A stretch of 64,000 nucleotides of DNA, taken from NCBI RefSeq assembly GCF_900106995.1, contig NZ_FNOK01000035.1, forward strand, positions 1 to 64,000, given 5' to 3'. This stretch comes from Saccharopolyspora shandongensis. Lineage in GTDB: Bacteria > Actinomycetota > Actinomycetes > Mycobacteriales > Pseudonocardiaceae. Below the pieces are notes generated by a model. That model was given only the letters and a program-made list of their open reading frames with translations. It searched no databases and was not told the origin of the DNA. Position numbers and translations under genes: made by a program. The number at the start of each line of letters is the position of its first letter. Within the stretch, counting starts at the first letter, position 1. Positions 1 to 9,501 of this stretch are shown here, piece after piece.

Positions 1-534
1 GCCGCCGGCGGAATCGGAACGGCCTCCATCCAGACGGCCAAGGCATTCGGAGCCGGCCAGGTCATCGCGGTCACCTCGACCGACGAAAAAGGCCGCACCG
101 CAATCGATGCCGGCGCCGACGAATACGTACTGGCAGACGGATTCAAAGACCCGGTCAAAGAACACACCAAGGGCCGCGGCGTCGACATCGTCGTCGACCC
201 GGTCGGCGGTGACCGCTTCACCGATTCGCTGCGCTCACTCACAACCAACGGCCGATTGCTGGTGATCGGCTTCACCGCAGGCTCGATCCCCGAAGTCAAG
301 GTCAACCGCCTGCTGCTGAACAACATCGACGTCATCGGCGTCGGCTGGGGCGCCTACGCCCGCCCACGCCCGGGCTACCTCCACTGGCAGTGGTCAGAGA
401 TCGAACCCCACATCACCTCCGGCACCATCACCGCACCCATCGGCGGCAGCTACCCCCTCGACGACGTCATCAGCGCACTCAAGGCAATCGACGACCGGCA
501 AGCGACCGGCAAGTTGGTGCTGAAGATCCGCTGA
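1..534 (+). CDS. zinc-independent MDR / NADPH:quinone oxidoreductase-like protein, C-terminal part
   Basis: The frame is open from the first base, so the N-terminus lies to the left of the window. The visible 177 residues begin inside the glycine-rich nucleotide-binding motif ([18 protein letters not shown]). They continue through DPVGGDRF and [19 protein letters not shown] and end with GKLVLKIR, the usual end of medium-chain dehydrogenase/reductase quinone oxidoreductases. Such enzymes use NADPH to reduce quinones or activated double bonds in the cytoplasm. No zinc-ligand region is visible here. The family is clear; the substrate cannot be read from the sequence. Confidence 0.85.
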   Translation, partial: AAGGIGTASIQTAKAFGAGQVIAVTSTDEKGRTAIDAGADEYVLADGFKDPVKEHTKGRGVDIVVDPVGGDRFTDSLRSLTTNGRLLVIGFTAGSIPEVKVNRLLLNNIDVIGVGWGAYARPRPGYLHWQWSEIEPHITSGTITAPIGGSYPLDDVISALKAIDDRQATGKLVLKIR

Positions 535-595
535 CCAAAAATGGCAGGCGAAGATACCCTGGCGCCATTCTTGTAAGCGATGCCGTGAGCAGCCG

Positions 596-739
596 CGATT
601 CGCCAATGCCCGCAGCGTCCGCAACGCCATAGAGCGCGCCCGGTATGCCAAGAGACTGGTCGATGACGGTGTCGGAGCGCTGTCGAGGGACGATCTCAAG
701 CGGCTGGAGACCGAGGACTTCTTCGCCAGCCGAGTGTTC
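596..739 (+). pseudogene. remnant of the C-terminus of a CbxX-like AAA+ ATPase
   Basis: Frame 2 here reads [20 protein letters not shown], then [20 protein letters not shown]. This matches the lid and C-terminal end of CbxX/CfqX-type AAA+ ATPases, where an F-x-N-x-R-x-V/A-R-N arginine-sensor helix is typical (compare [13 protein letters not shown] in the ATPase at 39300-42716). No Walker motifs precede it, and the frame runs on without a stop into pntA. It is therefore a broken fragment. The family call rests on motif resemblance alone. Confidence 0.45.
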
Positions 740-919
740 GCCCGAAATTCGTTCGCGTACACGACAGCGGTCCGCGCACGCAGTTGGCAAAAAGGGTTAG
801 ACATCCCTGCTGATCAAGCCTGCGTTTCCCGGGGTGGGCTGCCACGGCCGGGCGGCGACTTCCGCTTCTCCGGAGTACAAAGTCCCAAGGCCTTTGCGAT
901 CAAGGATGGAATCATCACC

Positions 920-2446
920 ATGCTCATCGGAGTGACCAGGGAGACCACACCCGGGGAGACCCGGGTCGCGGCGACCCCCACCACGGTCGGCCAGCTGATC
1001 TCGCTCGGGTACGACGTCGTCATCGAAGCGGGTGCCGGGCATGCCTCGTCGTTCTCGGACGACGCCTACGTCGCCGCCGGCGCCAAGATCGGCACAGCCG
1101 AACACGCCTGGACGGCGGATGCCGTGTTCCGGGTCAACGCGCCGACGCTGGAGGAGGTCGGCTGGATCGGTACGGGCTCGACGCTGGTCAGCACGCTCGC
1201 CCCCGCTCTCAACCCCGAGCTGGTCGACGCGCTCGCCGCGCGGCCGATCACCGTGCTGGCGATGGACGCGGTGCCGCGGATCAGCCGGGCGCAGTCGCTC
1301 GACGTCCTCTCGTCGATGGCCAACATCGCCGGCTACCGCGCCGTCATCGAGGCCGCGCACGAGTTCGGCCGGTTCTTCACCGGCCAGGTCACCGCCGCGG
1401 GCAAGGTCCCGCCGGCGAAGGTGCTGGTCGCGGGTGCCGGTGTCGCCGGACTCGCCGCGGTCGGTGCGGCGTCGTCCCTCGGTGCGATCGTGCGGGCCAC
1501 CGACCCGCGCCCCGAGGTCGCCGACCAGGTGAGGTCCCTCGGCGGTGAGTACCTTGCCGTGGACGTCGAGCAGGAGGCCTCGACCGACGGGTACGCCAAG
1601 GCCACCTCCGAGGCGTACGACAGGAGGGCCGCTGAGATCTACTCCGAGCAGGCCGCCGACGTCGACATCATCGTCACCACCGCGCTCATCCCGGGACGTG
1701 CGGCGCCGCGCCTGATCACGGCGGCGGACGTCGCCAGCATGAAGCCCGGCTCCGTCATCGTCGACATGGCCGCGGGGCAGGGCGGCAACGTCGAGGGAAG
1801 CGTTGCCGGCGAGCGGATCGTGACCGACAACGGCGTGGTCATCCTCGGCTACACCGACCTTGCGGGCCGGCTGCCCACCCAGGCCTCGCAGCTGTACGGC
1901 ACCAACCTGGTCAACCTGATGAAGCTGCTCACCCCGGACAAGGACGGCCAGGTCGTCCTCGACCTGGACGACGTCGTGCAGCGCGGCATCACCGTCGTCC
2001 GCGGCGGCGAGAAGCTGTGGCCACCGCCGCCGGTGCAGGTCTCGGCCGCCCCTGCTGCCGCCGCCCCCGTCGTAGCGGCCAAGGAGGACAAGAAGCCGCT
2101 GCCGGCCACGGCCAAGCTCGCATTGGTCGGCCTCGGCGCGCTCGCGGTCTTCCTGGTCAATGCCTGCGCCCCGGACCCGCTGCCGCGGCATTTCACCGTA
2201 CTGGCGCTGGCGATCGTGATCGGTTACTACGTCATCGGCAAGGTGCATCACGCGCTGCACACCCCGCTGATGTCGGTCACCAACGCGATCTCCGGCGTGA
2301 TCGTCGTCGGCGCGCTCCTCCAGGTCGGCCAGCACGACACCATCATCCAGGCGCTCGCGGCCATCGCGATCCTACTGGCGGCTATCAACATCTTCGGCGG
2401 CTTCGCGGTGACGCGTCGCATGCTCGCCATGTTCACGAAGGGCTGA
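920..2446 (+). CDS. pntA: NAD(P) transhydrogenase subunit alpha (fused alpha1/alpha2)
   Basis: This is the alpha subunit of the proton-pumping membrane transhydrogenase, which moves hydride between NADH and NADP+ using the proton gradient. The protein is 508 residues, the length of single-chain PntA proteins. It starts [20 protein letters not shown], the AlaDH/PNT N-terminal domain. A Rossmann NAD site follows ([20 protein letters not shown], about residues 170-190), then DMAAGQGGN and the linker rich in A, P and K. The C-terminus carries the first membrane helices of domain II. The frame is open further upstream, but the start at 920 matches the family N-terminus and has a purine-rich stretch about 10 bases before it. 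pntB begins 5 bases after the stop. Confidence 0.95.
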   Translation: MLIGVTRETTPGETRVAATPTTVGQLISLGYDVVIEAGAGHASSFSDDAYVAAGAKIGTAEHAWTADAVFRVNAPTLEEVGWIGTGSTLVSTLAPALNPELVDALAARPITVLAMDAVPRISRAQSLDVLSSMANIAGYRAVIEAAHEFGRFFTGQVTAAGKVPPAKVLVAGAGVAGLAAVGAASSLGAIVRATDPRPEVADQVRSLGGEYLAVDVEQEASTDGYAKATSEAYDRRAAEIYSEQAADVDIIVTTALIPGRAAPRLITAADVASMKPGSVIVDMAAGQGGNVEGSVAGERIVTDNGVVILGYTDLAGRLPTQASQLYGTNLVNLMKLLTPDKDGQVVLDLDDVVQRGITVVRGGEKLWPPPPVQVSAAPAAAAPVVAAKEDKKPLPATAKLALVGLGALAVFLVNACAPDPLPRHFTVLALAIVIGYYVIGKVHHALHTPLMSVTNAISGVIVVGALLQVGQHDTIIQALAAIAILLAAINIFGGFAVTRRMLAMFTKG

Positions 2447-2451
2447 CCGAC

Positions 2452-3867
2452 ATGACCGCCACCTCCATCGCGACTGCGGCGTACCTCGTCTCCTCGCTGC
2501 TGTTCATCCTGGCGCTGGCCGGACTCTCCCAGCACGTGACGGCCAAGCAGGGCTGGACGTGCGGCGTCGCCGGGATGGTCATAGCGCTGACCGCCACCGT
2601 CGGCCTGGTGATCGACGGCCACTCGAGTGTCGGGCTGCCGCTGCTGCTCGGCGCGGTCGCCATCGGCAGCCTGATCGGCCTGTGGCGCGCTCGCGTCGTC
2701 GAGATGACCGGGATGCCCGAGCTGATCGCGCTGCTGCACTCCTTCGTCGGCTTGGCTGCCGTGCTCGTCGGCTGGAACGGCTATCTCGAGGTCGAGGGCC
2801 AGGGTCACGGGCAGTTCGCGGGCGCGCTGCTGCGCATCCACCACGCGGAGGTCTTCATCGGCATCTTCATCGGTGCGGTGACCTTCACCGGCTCGGTCGT
2901 CGCGTTCCTCAAGCTCTCCGCGCGGATCAAGTCAGCCCCGCTGATGTTGCCTGGCAAGAACCTCATCAACGTCGGAGCCCTGGTCGCCTTCGCAGCCCTC
3001 ACCGTGGCGTTCGTCGTCAGCCCCCAGCTGTGGGAGCTGGTCGCCGTCACCGCCCTAGCGCTCGCGCTCGGCTGGCACCTGGTCGCCTCCATCGGCGGCG
3101 GTGACATGCCGGTCGTGGTCTCCATGCTCAACAGCTACTCCGGCTGGGCGGCGGCCGCCTCGGGCTTCCTGCTCGACAACGACCTGCTCATCGTCACCGG
3201 CGCCTTGGTCGGCTCCTCGGGTGCGTACCTGTCGTACATCATGTGCAAGGCGATGAACCGGTCGTTCATCTCCGTCATCGCCGGCGGCTTCGGCATCGAG
3301 GCGAACAGCGGCGACGATACCGACTATGGCGAACACCGCGAGGTCTCCGCGCAAGACACCGCGGACCTGCTAGCCGGCGCCTCCTCGGTCACCATCACCC
3401 CCGGCTACGGCATGGCGGTGGCCCAGGCACAGTACCCGGTCGCCGAGCTGACCCGGATCCTGCGCGAACGCGGCGTGAACGTGCGCTTCGGCATCCACCC
3501 GGTCGCCGGCCGCCTACCCGGCCACATGAACGTGCTCTTGGCCGAGGCGAAGGTGCCCTACGACATCGTCCTGGAGATGGACGAGATCAACGACGACCTC
3601 GCCGACACCGACGTCGTCCTCGTCATCGGCGCCAACGACACCGTCAACCCCGCCGCCACAGAGGACCCGGACAGCCCGATCGCGGGCATGCCAGTGCTCC
3701 GCGTCTGGGAAGCCGCGAACGTCGTCATCTTCAAACGCTCCATGGCCGCGGGCTACGCCGGCGTGCAAAACCCGCTGTTCTTCCGGGACAACAGCCAAAT
3801 GCTCTTCGGAGATGCCAAGCAGAAGGTCGAGGAAATCGTCCACATCCTCGCACCCGCCCGCGTGTGA
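2452..3867 (+). CDS. pntB: NAD(P) transhydrogenase subunit beta
   Basis: This 471-residue beta subunit supplies most of the transmembrane proton channel and the NADP(H)-binding domain III. The first 270 residues form about eight or nine hydrophobic helices. Domain III follows with [34 protein letters not shown] and [16 protein letters not shown], all diagnostic for NADP binding in PntB. The ATG at 2452 was chosen because it lies 5 bases after the pntA stop and the protein then has the standard length. The in-frame extension to 2017 lies inside pntA and is Arg-rich shadow. The two genes form one operon. The enzyme keeps the NADPH pool charged. Confidence 0.96.
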   Translation: MTATSIATAAYLVSSLLFILALAGLSQHVTAKQGWTCGVAGMVIALTATVGLVIDGHSSVGLPLLLGAVAIGSLIGLWRARVVEMTGMPELIALLHSFVGLAAVLVGWNGYLEVEGQGHGQFAGALLRIHHAEVFIGIFIGAVTFTGSVVAFLKLSARIKSAPLMLPGKNLINVGALVAFAALTVAFVVSPQLWELVAVTALALALGWHLVASIGGGDMPVVVSMLNSYSGWAAAASGFLLDNDLLIVTGALVGSSGAYLSYIMCKAMNRSFISVIAGGFGIEANSGDDTDYGEHREVSAQDTADLLAGASSVTITPGYGMAVAQAQYPVAELTRILRERGVNVRFGIHPVAGRLPGHMNVLLAEAKVPYDIVLEMDEINDDLADTDVVLVIGANDTVNPAATEDPDSPIAGMPVLRVWEAANVVIFKRSMAAGYAGVQNPLFFRDNSQMLFGDAKQKVEEIVHILAPARV

Positions 3868-4226
3868 ACGCTGTCCCGCTCGGAACTACGATTCTGGGTC
3901 TGGCCTGTAGGTTCTCCACGCAGGGCAACGGCCTCCAGGAGGCGCCGGGGCCCGGGATGATCCTTCGATGCCGCTGTCGATCGTCACCGCACTGGTCCGA
4001 AATCTGATCAAGGTGCCCGCTGCTGTGCTTCGCAGGCGCGTGACCAAGGATGCTCGCCGTCCTCTCCCGAAGCGCTCAACGCCGCCGCCGACACCAGCCA
4101 CCTCGGCGATAGCGACTTCGTGCACTACCGCCCCGGCGAGTTCCTCGGCAACGAACAGCGCTGACCTGCGGGTCGCGGGGGGATAATGGGTCTGAGTCCT
4201 GATCCTTCGACCGGCGCGGGGCGCGG
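3868..4226 (+). other. intergenic stretch, possible short C-terminal gene scrap
   Basis: No complete gene is visible in these 359 bases. Frame 1 from about 4066 to the TGA at 4162 reads PEALNAAADTSHLGDSDFVH, then YRPGEFLGNEQR. It has the balanced composition of real coding sequence but no start. It could be the tail of a lost gene whose family I do not recognise. Confidence 0.25.
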
Positions 4227-5567
4227 ATGCGTGGGAAATTGCGGCACGGCAACGTTCCGCTGCGGGGAATCGCCATCGTGGCCATCCTGCTCGTGATCGC
4301 CGGGGCGGCCACCGCCTCGGCGACCCTGCTGTTTCTCGGTGAGCAACCCTCGCCGCCGCAGCTGGCCGCCCCGCCTCCAATCCCCGCGCCGGGACCCGAG
4401 CCGGACCATGCGTTGCGCGACGGCCAGCCCGGCGAGGTGGGTCTGAACCCCGCGCCGATCGCGGCGGCACAAGGACAGCTCGCTGCGGGGACCCAGCCGT
4501 CGCCGGGGCATCCGCACCCGTCGTATGCCGGTGAGGTCAGCCTGCTGGCGCGCGACGGGGTGGTCGTCAGCCGGCAGGCCACCGGATTCGCGCTGCGCTA
4601 CGCCGACGCGCAGGGACCTGAGCTGCCGGCCGAGCAGCAGGAAAAGACGCAGAACGACACGATCTTCGACCTGGCGTCGCTGACCAAGCTGTTCACCTCG
4701 ATCGCCGTGCTGCAACTCGCCGACGACGGCCGTGTGAACCTGAACGCGCCCGTGGCGGACTACGTCCCGGAATTCGCCGCCAGCGGCAAGCAGAAGATCA
4801 CTGTTCAGGAGTTGCTCACGCACACCTCCGGCCTGCAGGCCAAGATCGAACTCTGGCGGCTGCCCCCGCCCGCCCGCCTCCCCGCGGTTCTCAGCGCGAC
4901 ACCGCAGAACCCGCCCGGTGCGGTCTACCGCTACTCCGACCTGAACATGATCACGCTAGGTGTGCTGGTCGAACGCATGTCGGGCCGGCCGCTGGATGCG
5001 GTCGTGCACGACCGCATCACCGCGCCGCTGGGCATGACCGACACCGGGTACCGGCCGCCCCGGGACAAGCTGCACCGCATTGCCGCCACCGAGTTCGAAA
5101 CCGACCCGCCGCGTGGCCTGGTGCGCGGCGAAGTTCAGGACGAAAACGCGTGGTCGCTGGGCGGTGTCGCGGGTCACGCGGGGATCTTCTCCACCGCCGA
5201 CGACCTGGCAGTGCTCGGGCAGGCCCTCCTCGATGGCGGTACCTACCGCAACCAGCGCATTCTCCGGCCGGAGACCGTGCGTGCCATGCTCACCAACTAC
5301 AACACCGCGTTCCCCCGCAACGCGCACGGACTCGGCTTCGAACTCGACCAGCCCTGGTACATGGCCGGCCTCAGCGGCCCGCACACCGCCGGGCACACCG
5401 GATTCACCGGCACCTCCCTGGTGATCGACCCGGGCTCCCGATCGATCGTGGTGCTGCTGACCAACGCCGTGCACCCCTCGCGCACGTGGGGCTCGATCGG
5501 GCCTGCACGGCTGGAAATCGCTCAGGGCATGGCCTTGGCATTGGGACCGCCGGGCCACGACGGCTAG
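4227..5567 (+). CDS. exported serine hydrolase (class C beta-lactamase / penicillin-binding-like)
   Basis: This 446-residue protein belongs to the beta-lactamase/D-alanyl-D-alanine carboxypeptidase-like serine hydrolases. An N-terminal hydrophobic segment (GIAIVAILLVIAGAATA) acts as signal or anchor and is followed by a Pro-rich spacer. The active-site S-x-x-K is in FDLASLTKLFTSIAVLQL, the Tyr motif is YRYSDLNMITLG, and HTGFTGTSLVID supplies the HTG/KTG-like triad. The Met at 4227 gives the signal segment directly. The enzyme probably acts on cell-wall peptides, esters or amides outside the membrane; the substrate is unknown. An M15 peptidase follows 31 bases downstream on the same strand, which suggests cotranscription and a shared cell-wall theme. 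Confidence 0.88.
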   Translation: MRGKLRHGNVPLRGIAIVAILLVIAGAATASATLLFLGEQPSPPQLAAPPPIPAPGPEPDHALRDGQPGEVGLNPAPIAAAQGQLAAGTQPSPGHPHPSYAGEVSLLARDGVVVSRQATGFALRYADAQGPELPAEQQEKTQNDTIFDLASLTKLFTSIAVLQLADDGRVNLNAPVADYVPEFAASGKQKITVQELLTHTSGLQAKIELWRLPPPARLPAVLSATPQNPPGAVYRYSDLNMITLGVLVERMSGRPLDAVVHDRITAPLGMTDTGYRPPRDKLHRIAATEFETDPPRGLVRGEVQDENAWSLGGVAGHAGIFSTADDLAVLGQALLDGGTYRNQRILRPETVRAMLTNYNTAFPRNAHGLGFELDQPWYMAGLSGPHTAGHTGFTGTSLVIDPGSRSIVVLLTNAVHPSRTWGSIGPARLEIAQGMALALGPPGHDG

Positions 5568-5598
5568 GCCCGGGAAGCCACGGCACGAGGAGCCAGCG

Positions 5599-6312
5599 AT
5601 GAAACGACGCCGCGTGGTGCTCGCCGCGGGTGCGGCGGCGATCGTGGCAGGCGTGCTCGCCTGCGGCGGACCGCCGTCGGCCAATGCACCGCGCCCAGCA
5701 CTGCCGGTCGCCACGACGCCGGCCCCGCCGCCAGCAACCGCCCAGCCTCCGCCCGCCGCAGCCGCTGTTCACCTGGTCGCCGCCGGCGATCTGGGGGCAA
5801 GCTGGCATCCCGGCTGCCCAGTGCCGCCGGAAAACCTCCGCCTGGTCGACGTGCCGTATCTGGGCATGGACGGAAAGCCGCACATCGGGCAGCTGATCGT
5901 CAACCAAGACCGGGTCGAGCAGACGATCACTGCCTTCAATGAGCTCTTCCGCCTGCACTTCCCGATCCAGCGCATCCAGACCCCGGACCACTACCCCGGA
6001 GCCGAGGACGAGTTGTCGATGGAGGACAACAACACCTCCGCGTTCAACTGCCGGGGCATTCCCGGAAGCAGCGAGTGGTCCCAGCACGCCTTGGGCAGAG
6101 CCATTGACATCAACCCACTGCTCAATCCCTCGGTGTACAAGACCGGCCGCTTCGAACCGACAACGGCAGCACAATATCTGGATCGCACGCGCAAGGACGC
6201 CGGTCTGCTGCATGACGGCGACGCTGCGGTGCGCGTCTTCACCGACCGCGGCTGGACCTGGGGCGGCCACTGGGCGGACCCCAACGACTACCAGCACTTC
6301 GAGCTGCCGTGA
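5599..6312 (+). CDS. M15-family D-Ala-D-Ala carboxypeptidase-like lipoprotein
   Basis: This 237-residue protein starts with a basic n-region, a hydrophobic stretch and a lipobox-like VLAC near residue 23, so it is probably lipid-anchored. An Ala/Pro-rich spacer leads to the peptidase domain. The zinc-site residues appear in HALGRAIDINPLLNP (HxxGxAxD) and in GGHWADPNDYQHFEL near the C-terminus. This is the pattern of M15C/VanY-like peptidases that trim peptidoglycan stem peptides. An AGGAG sequence sits about 8 bases before the ATG. The gene follows a serine hydrolase on the same strand. Confidence 0.88.
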   Translation: MKRRRVVLAAGAAAIVAGVLACGGPPSANAPRPALPVATTPAPPPATAQPPPAAAAVHLVAAGDLGASWHPGCPVPPENLRLVDVPYLGMDGKPHIGQLIVNQDRVEQTITAFNELFRLHFPIQRIQTPDHYPGAEDELSMEDNNTSAFNCRGIPGSSEWSQHALGRAIDINPLLNPSVYKTGRFEPTTAAQYLDRTRKDAGLLHDGDAAVRVFTDRGWTWGGHWADPNDYQHFELP

Positions 6313-6405
6313 TCAGCAACCGCCTCACAGCAGCGCGAGTTGCCCTTCCTGCCACGGTCCACATCGGACTCCGCAGCGCCACCGCCGAGGATGCGGGAGT
6401 TCTGC

Positions 6406-6831
6406 TCACGCGCCTTGCGCTCGATCCCGTATCACTGCTTCGCCTCCGCTAGAAGTGAAAGCACACTGCCCTGATAGGACTGGGTCGGACACGGCTACGA
6501 GACACCCGATGTCGTAGCGCGTCGCGAGTCCGCGCCATTGTTTGGTCAGGGAGAAGGAACGTTCGACGACGTTGCGGCGCTTGTAGGTCGCGGCGTCCAG
6601 TGCATCCCCGGCGTAGCGGCGGTGCCGTTTCCGCACCGACTGCCACGGACCGAACGGCTCACGAGGCAGGTCCCGCCACGGGATCCCGGTCCGGTACCGG
6701 TAGACGATCCCCTCGACCACCCTCCGGTCATTATGAAACGGGCGACCACGACGACCCTCGTTCGAGGACAGCAACGACTCGATCCGCTCCCACTGCTCAT
6801 CAGACAACGACCGAAACCGCGACGAACTCAC
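6406..6831 (-). pseudogene. IS5-family transposase with internal deletion
   Basis: The first 75 residues match the N-terminal DUF4096 part of IS5/IS427-type transposases (LSDEQWERIESLL, GRPFHNDRRVVEGIVYRYRT, GIPWRDLPREPFGPWQSV). The reading then jumps directly to a C-terminal piece, TYKRRNVVERSFSLTKQWRG. The DDE catalytic core between them is missing. The remaining 141 residues are about half the usual length, so the element cannot transpose on its own. The start is a GTG. No convincing pair of terminal inverted repeats was found around it. Confidence 0.8.
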
Positions 6832-6888
6832 CCGCGCATCATGCCGTGATTTCGCGGATGAGTTCTGACCCGCGCAACGGAATCGCCC

Positions 6889-7452
6889 TCAACGCCTCTC
6901 GTACCTGGTCAGGACCACCCCACCGGGAAACGCCCGCGTCTCCACCAGGTTCAGGTTCACCCAGCTGTCCAGCATGGTGAAGAACGGCGTGCCGCCGCCC
7001 ACCAGGACCGGATGGGTGACGATCTCGTACTCATCGACCAGCCCAGCCCGCATGGCCGCCCCGGCCAGCATCGCACCACCGACCCTCATCGGCCCGCCGT
7101 CCCCGGCCTTGAGCCGGGTGATCTCGGCGATCGCGTCGCCAGTCACTATGCGGGTGTTCCAGTCGACCTTGTCGATCGTCGTGGAGGAGAACAGCACCTT
7201 CGGCGTGTCCCGCCAGTTCCGCGCGAACTCGATCTCCGCCGGAGTCGCACCCGGCTGCTGGTCACCTGTCGGCCAGTAGGAACTCATCGTCTCCCACAGC
7301 CTGCGCCCGTACAGGAACAGGTCGATCGCCTGCTCCTGCTCGAGCCACCACTGGAACAGCTCGTCACTCGGCCCGCCCCAGCCAAGGTCGCCGCCGGCCG
7401 CGGCGATGTAGCCGTCCAGGCTCAGGTTCATACCGTAGATCAGTTTCCGCAT
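6889..7452 (-). CDS. dihydrofolate reductase family protein (RibD C-terminal domain)
   Basis: The 187-residue protein is a single RibD-C/DHFR-like domain. It begins MRKLIYGMNLSLDGYIA and contains LFLYGRRLWETM and FSSTTIDKV. Its NADPH-loop region is IVTGDAIAEITRLKAGDGGP, then MRVGGAMLAGAAMRAGLVDE, ending with HPVLVGGGTPFF. Members are cytoplasmic NADPH-dependent reductases of mostly unknown substrate in actinomycetes. A purine-rich stretch precedes the ATG. Length is normal and the frame is intact. Confidence 0.88.
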   Translation of the reverse strand: MRKLIYGMNLSLDGYIAAAGGDLGWGGPSDELFQWWLEQEQAIDLFLYGRRLWETMSSYWPTGDQQPGATPAEIEFARNWRDTPKVLFSSTTIDKVDWNTRIVTGDAIAEITRLKAGDGGPMRVGGAMLAGAAMRAGLVDEYEIVTHPVLVGGGTPFFTMLDSWVNLNLVETRAFPGGVVLTRYERR

Positions 7453-7800
7453 GGCACCATCCTTCCGTCAGTCGGTCTGAGGCGTATAGACAGGCGCGGC
7501 GCAGGGAACTCATCGGTGCGAGCTCTCGGCTCGCACAGGTAGTCCTCATGTTCCGGACGCGGCGTGGCGTACGCACTCGAATCCCCACGGATCACAACGA
7601 ACAGCTCCACCTTGCTACGACGCAAGCTCTCCCTTCAACTACCACAGCACACGCGTCATCCTCCGATGCGTGGGGCCACAACACATCCGGTCAAGCCCCG
7701 ACCAATGCCACGCACCCCAACAACAAATTAGGAGACACGCCTTAGCGGCGTTGTCCCGGCTGATCCCGCGTCGCCGCTGGGTCGAGGTGTTCGCCGCCAA

Positions 7801-7923
7801 CTGCTCGACAGGTTCCTGATCGTCAACGAACGACACCTTCGCCACATCCTCACCGTGTACGTGCGGCGCTTCAATGCCGCACGTCCGCACCGAACCCTGG
7901 CACACGGCGAGTACCCGGGCCCG
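7801..7923 (+). pseudogene. C-terminal scrap of an integrase-type (IS3/IS481-like) transposase
   Basis: Frame 1 reads IVNERHLRHILTVYVRRFNA, then ARPHRTLAHGEYPG. This is the end of an rve/integrase-core transposase, where a final Y-x2-x-Y/F-N-x-x-R-P-H-R motif is typical. No DDE residues remain. A related fragment with GERHLRTVLADYVQHYNGRR occurs at 19108-19321. The flanking 7600-7800 bases hold no recognisable gene. Confidence 0.55.
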
Positions 7924-7981
7924 GGTGCGGCCCAGGAGCGCACCGAGGGGGTCCGAAGCCGTTCTCACGGGCTCCGGCCGT

Positions 7982-8701
7982 TCAGCGGGTCGGTACGCAG
8001 ATCTCCACCGGGGTGGCCAGCAGCCGGGACGGGCTCAGCCCGAACATCGCGTGGAACGCCGCGCTGAAGTGCGAGGGGTTCGCGAACCCCGCCGCAGTCG
8101 CCGCGGCGGTCAGGTCGGCCCCGCCCGCGATGTGGCCGGCCGCGGCGAGCATCCGGGACCAGAGCCGGTAGCGGCGCAACGTCGTACCCGTGTCCCGCTT
8201 GAACAGCCGCAGGAAGTGCGAGGTCGACAGGTGGACGGCGGCGGCCAGCCGTTCTGCGGACAGGTCCGGGTCCGCGCGCAGCAGCTCCAGCGCTTCCCGA
8301 GACCGATCGTCCACAGTGGTCGGCTCACTCCCGGCGGCGCGCTCCACCCAGCGCCGCACCGCGTTCGGATCGGCCAGCCGTCGGCCCAGCTCGGCCAGTT
8401 CCCGCTCGCGCTCATGCCCGTTGTGGATCTTGGTGGCCGGCCGCATCCGCGCTCGGCAGGACCGCTCCCGGGCCGAGCCCGGTTCGACGAAGTAGAACGC
8501 CATCCGGCGACCGGGCGAGCTGATCCGGTTCGGCAGCCGGGGCGGGATGAAGGCGCTGAGAACGCGCGAGCTCGCGCCGTCGACCAGCACGTCCAGCGCC
8601 TCGTCGACCCCGACCGCCAGGCATGACACCGAACCGGAGTGCGCGTCCAGGCGCAGCGACGGCCCGGCGTAAAGCGCCTCGCCCGGCCACAGCCACACCA
8701 C
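7982..8701 (-). CDS. AraC-family transcriptional regulator
   Basis: The C-terminal third carries two helix-turn-helix motifs (DLSAERLAAAVHLSTSHFLR and AAATAAGFANPSHFSAAFHA), ending GLSPSRL as in AraC/XylS proteins. The N-terminal part (VVWLWPGEALYAGPSLRLDA) looks like a small ligand-sensing cupin-type domain. I placed the start at the GTG at 8701, giving 239 residues. An ATG at 8755 would give 257 residues but leaves only 31 bases to the divergent gene. The frame is open further upstream but is low-quality there. The divergent membrane-protein gene at 8787 is the most likely regulatory target. Confidence 0.8.
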   Translation of the reverse strand: MVWLWPGEALYAGPSLRLDAHSGSVSCLAVGVDEALDVLVDGASSRVLSAFIPPRLPNRISSPGRRMAFYFVEPGSARERSCRARMRPATKIHNGHERERELAELGRRLADPNAVRRWVERAAGSEPTTVDDRSREALELLRADPDLSAERLAAAVHLSTSHFLRLFKRDTGTTLRRYRLWSRMLAAAGHIAGGADLTAAATAAGFANPSHFSAAFHAMFGLSPSRLLATPVEICVPTR

Positions 8702-8786
8702 TCCGCGCTCAGGAGAGCACGTTTCTGAAAGCGCCCCACCTCCCGCCTCGCGCATCGTTGCCGTCGATCGAGTCGGGAGGAACGCA

Positions 8787-9158
8787 GTGGGAACAGCATC
8801 ACTTGTCATCGTGGCAACCTTCTTCGCCGGCATGGGCCTGTTCGGGCTCATCGCGCCTGCGGCGCTGGTGCGGCCGTTCGGGATCCGGGCGAGCACCCCG
8901 GAAAGCCGATCCGAAGTGCGCGCGGTGTACGGCGGGTTCGGCATCGCGATCGCGGTGCTGTTGGCGGTGGCGGTGCCGGACGTCGCCGGGATGCGCCGCG
9001 GCATCGCGGTAGCCGTCGCCGCGGCGCTGCTCGGGATGGCCTTCGGGCGGGTGGTGTCCAGGGCCGTCGACCGGCCCACCCGGTTCTACCCGATCTGGTT
9101 CTACTGCTGCGTCGAGATCGTCGCCGCCGGGATGCTGCTCGGTGCGGCGGCGGGGTGA
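8787..9158 (+). CDS. DUF4345-like small membrane protein
   Basis: The 123-residue protein has four hydrophobic segments: SLVIVATFFAGMGLFGLIAP, GGFGIAIAVLLAVAVP, an alanine-rich helix and a C-terminal IWFYCCVEIVAAGMLLGAAA. It contains FGI and EVRAVYGG, as in DUF4345 proteins. It starts with GTG preceded by GGGAGG. Function is unknown. It is divergently placed to the AraC regulator, a common arrangement for this family. Confidence 0.72.
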   Translation: MGTASLVIVATFFAGMGLFGLIAPAALVRPFGIRASTPESRSEVRAVYGGFGIAIAVLLAVAVPDVAGMRRGIAVAVAAALLGMAFGRVVSRAVDRPTRFYPIWFYCCVEIVAAGMLLGAAAG

Positions 9159-9160
9159 GC

Positions 9161-9265
9161 TCACGACAGCGAGGCGAGCATCGCATCGGTGTCGGCGAAG
9201 GCGGAGCCGAAGCCCCGGGCGTCGATCAGCGTCAGGTCGATGTCCCACAGCACGAGTCGCGTCAC
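9161..9265 (-). pseudogene. N-terminal fragment of a HAD-family hydrolase
   Basis: Thirty-four codons from a GTG at 9265 read VTRLVLWDIDLTLIDARGFG and then drift to a TGA at 9161. WDIDLTLID is the HAD motif I (DxDxT/V), with the nucleophile Asp. The remaining domain is absent. It appears to be the broken head of a phosphatase-like gene. Confidence 0.5.
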
Positions 9266-9312
9266 CGCACCATCCTGCCAGCCGAACGCCCGGAGCCGGC
9301 CATCCCAAGGGT

Positions 9313-9390
9313 TCAGGACGCGAGGTCGCTGCGGGCCGTTTCCTTGACGATCAACATGCCCACCACCGTCAGCGCGACGCAGCGTCCGGC
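9313..9390 (-). pseudogene. possible C-terminal tail of an MFS transporter
   Basis: On the minus strand the last 25 codons before a TGA at 9313 read CVALTVVGMLIVKETARSDL. A hydrophobic helix followed by ETAR and a short basic tail resembles the end of major facilitator proteins. No more of the gene is present. The call is weak because the fragment is so short. Confidence 0.25.
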
Positions 9391-9501
9391 GTTGGAAGCG
9401 GTCCGATCAGCGCGAGCCCGCGCGCACCTACCGGGAGGCGCTCCGCCTGGGCCGACCTGCGCATGCCACGCCGCGGCGCCCCAAATCGAGGATGCGCCGA
9501 C

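Noticed and set aside
797-2335. 512-codon minus-strand frame
   Set aside because: Shadow of pntA; Asp/Arg/Gly-rich without domains.
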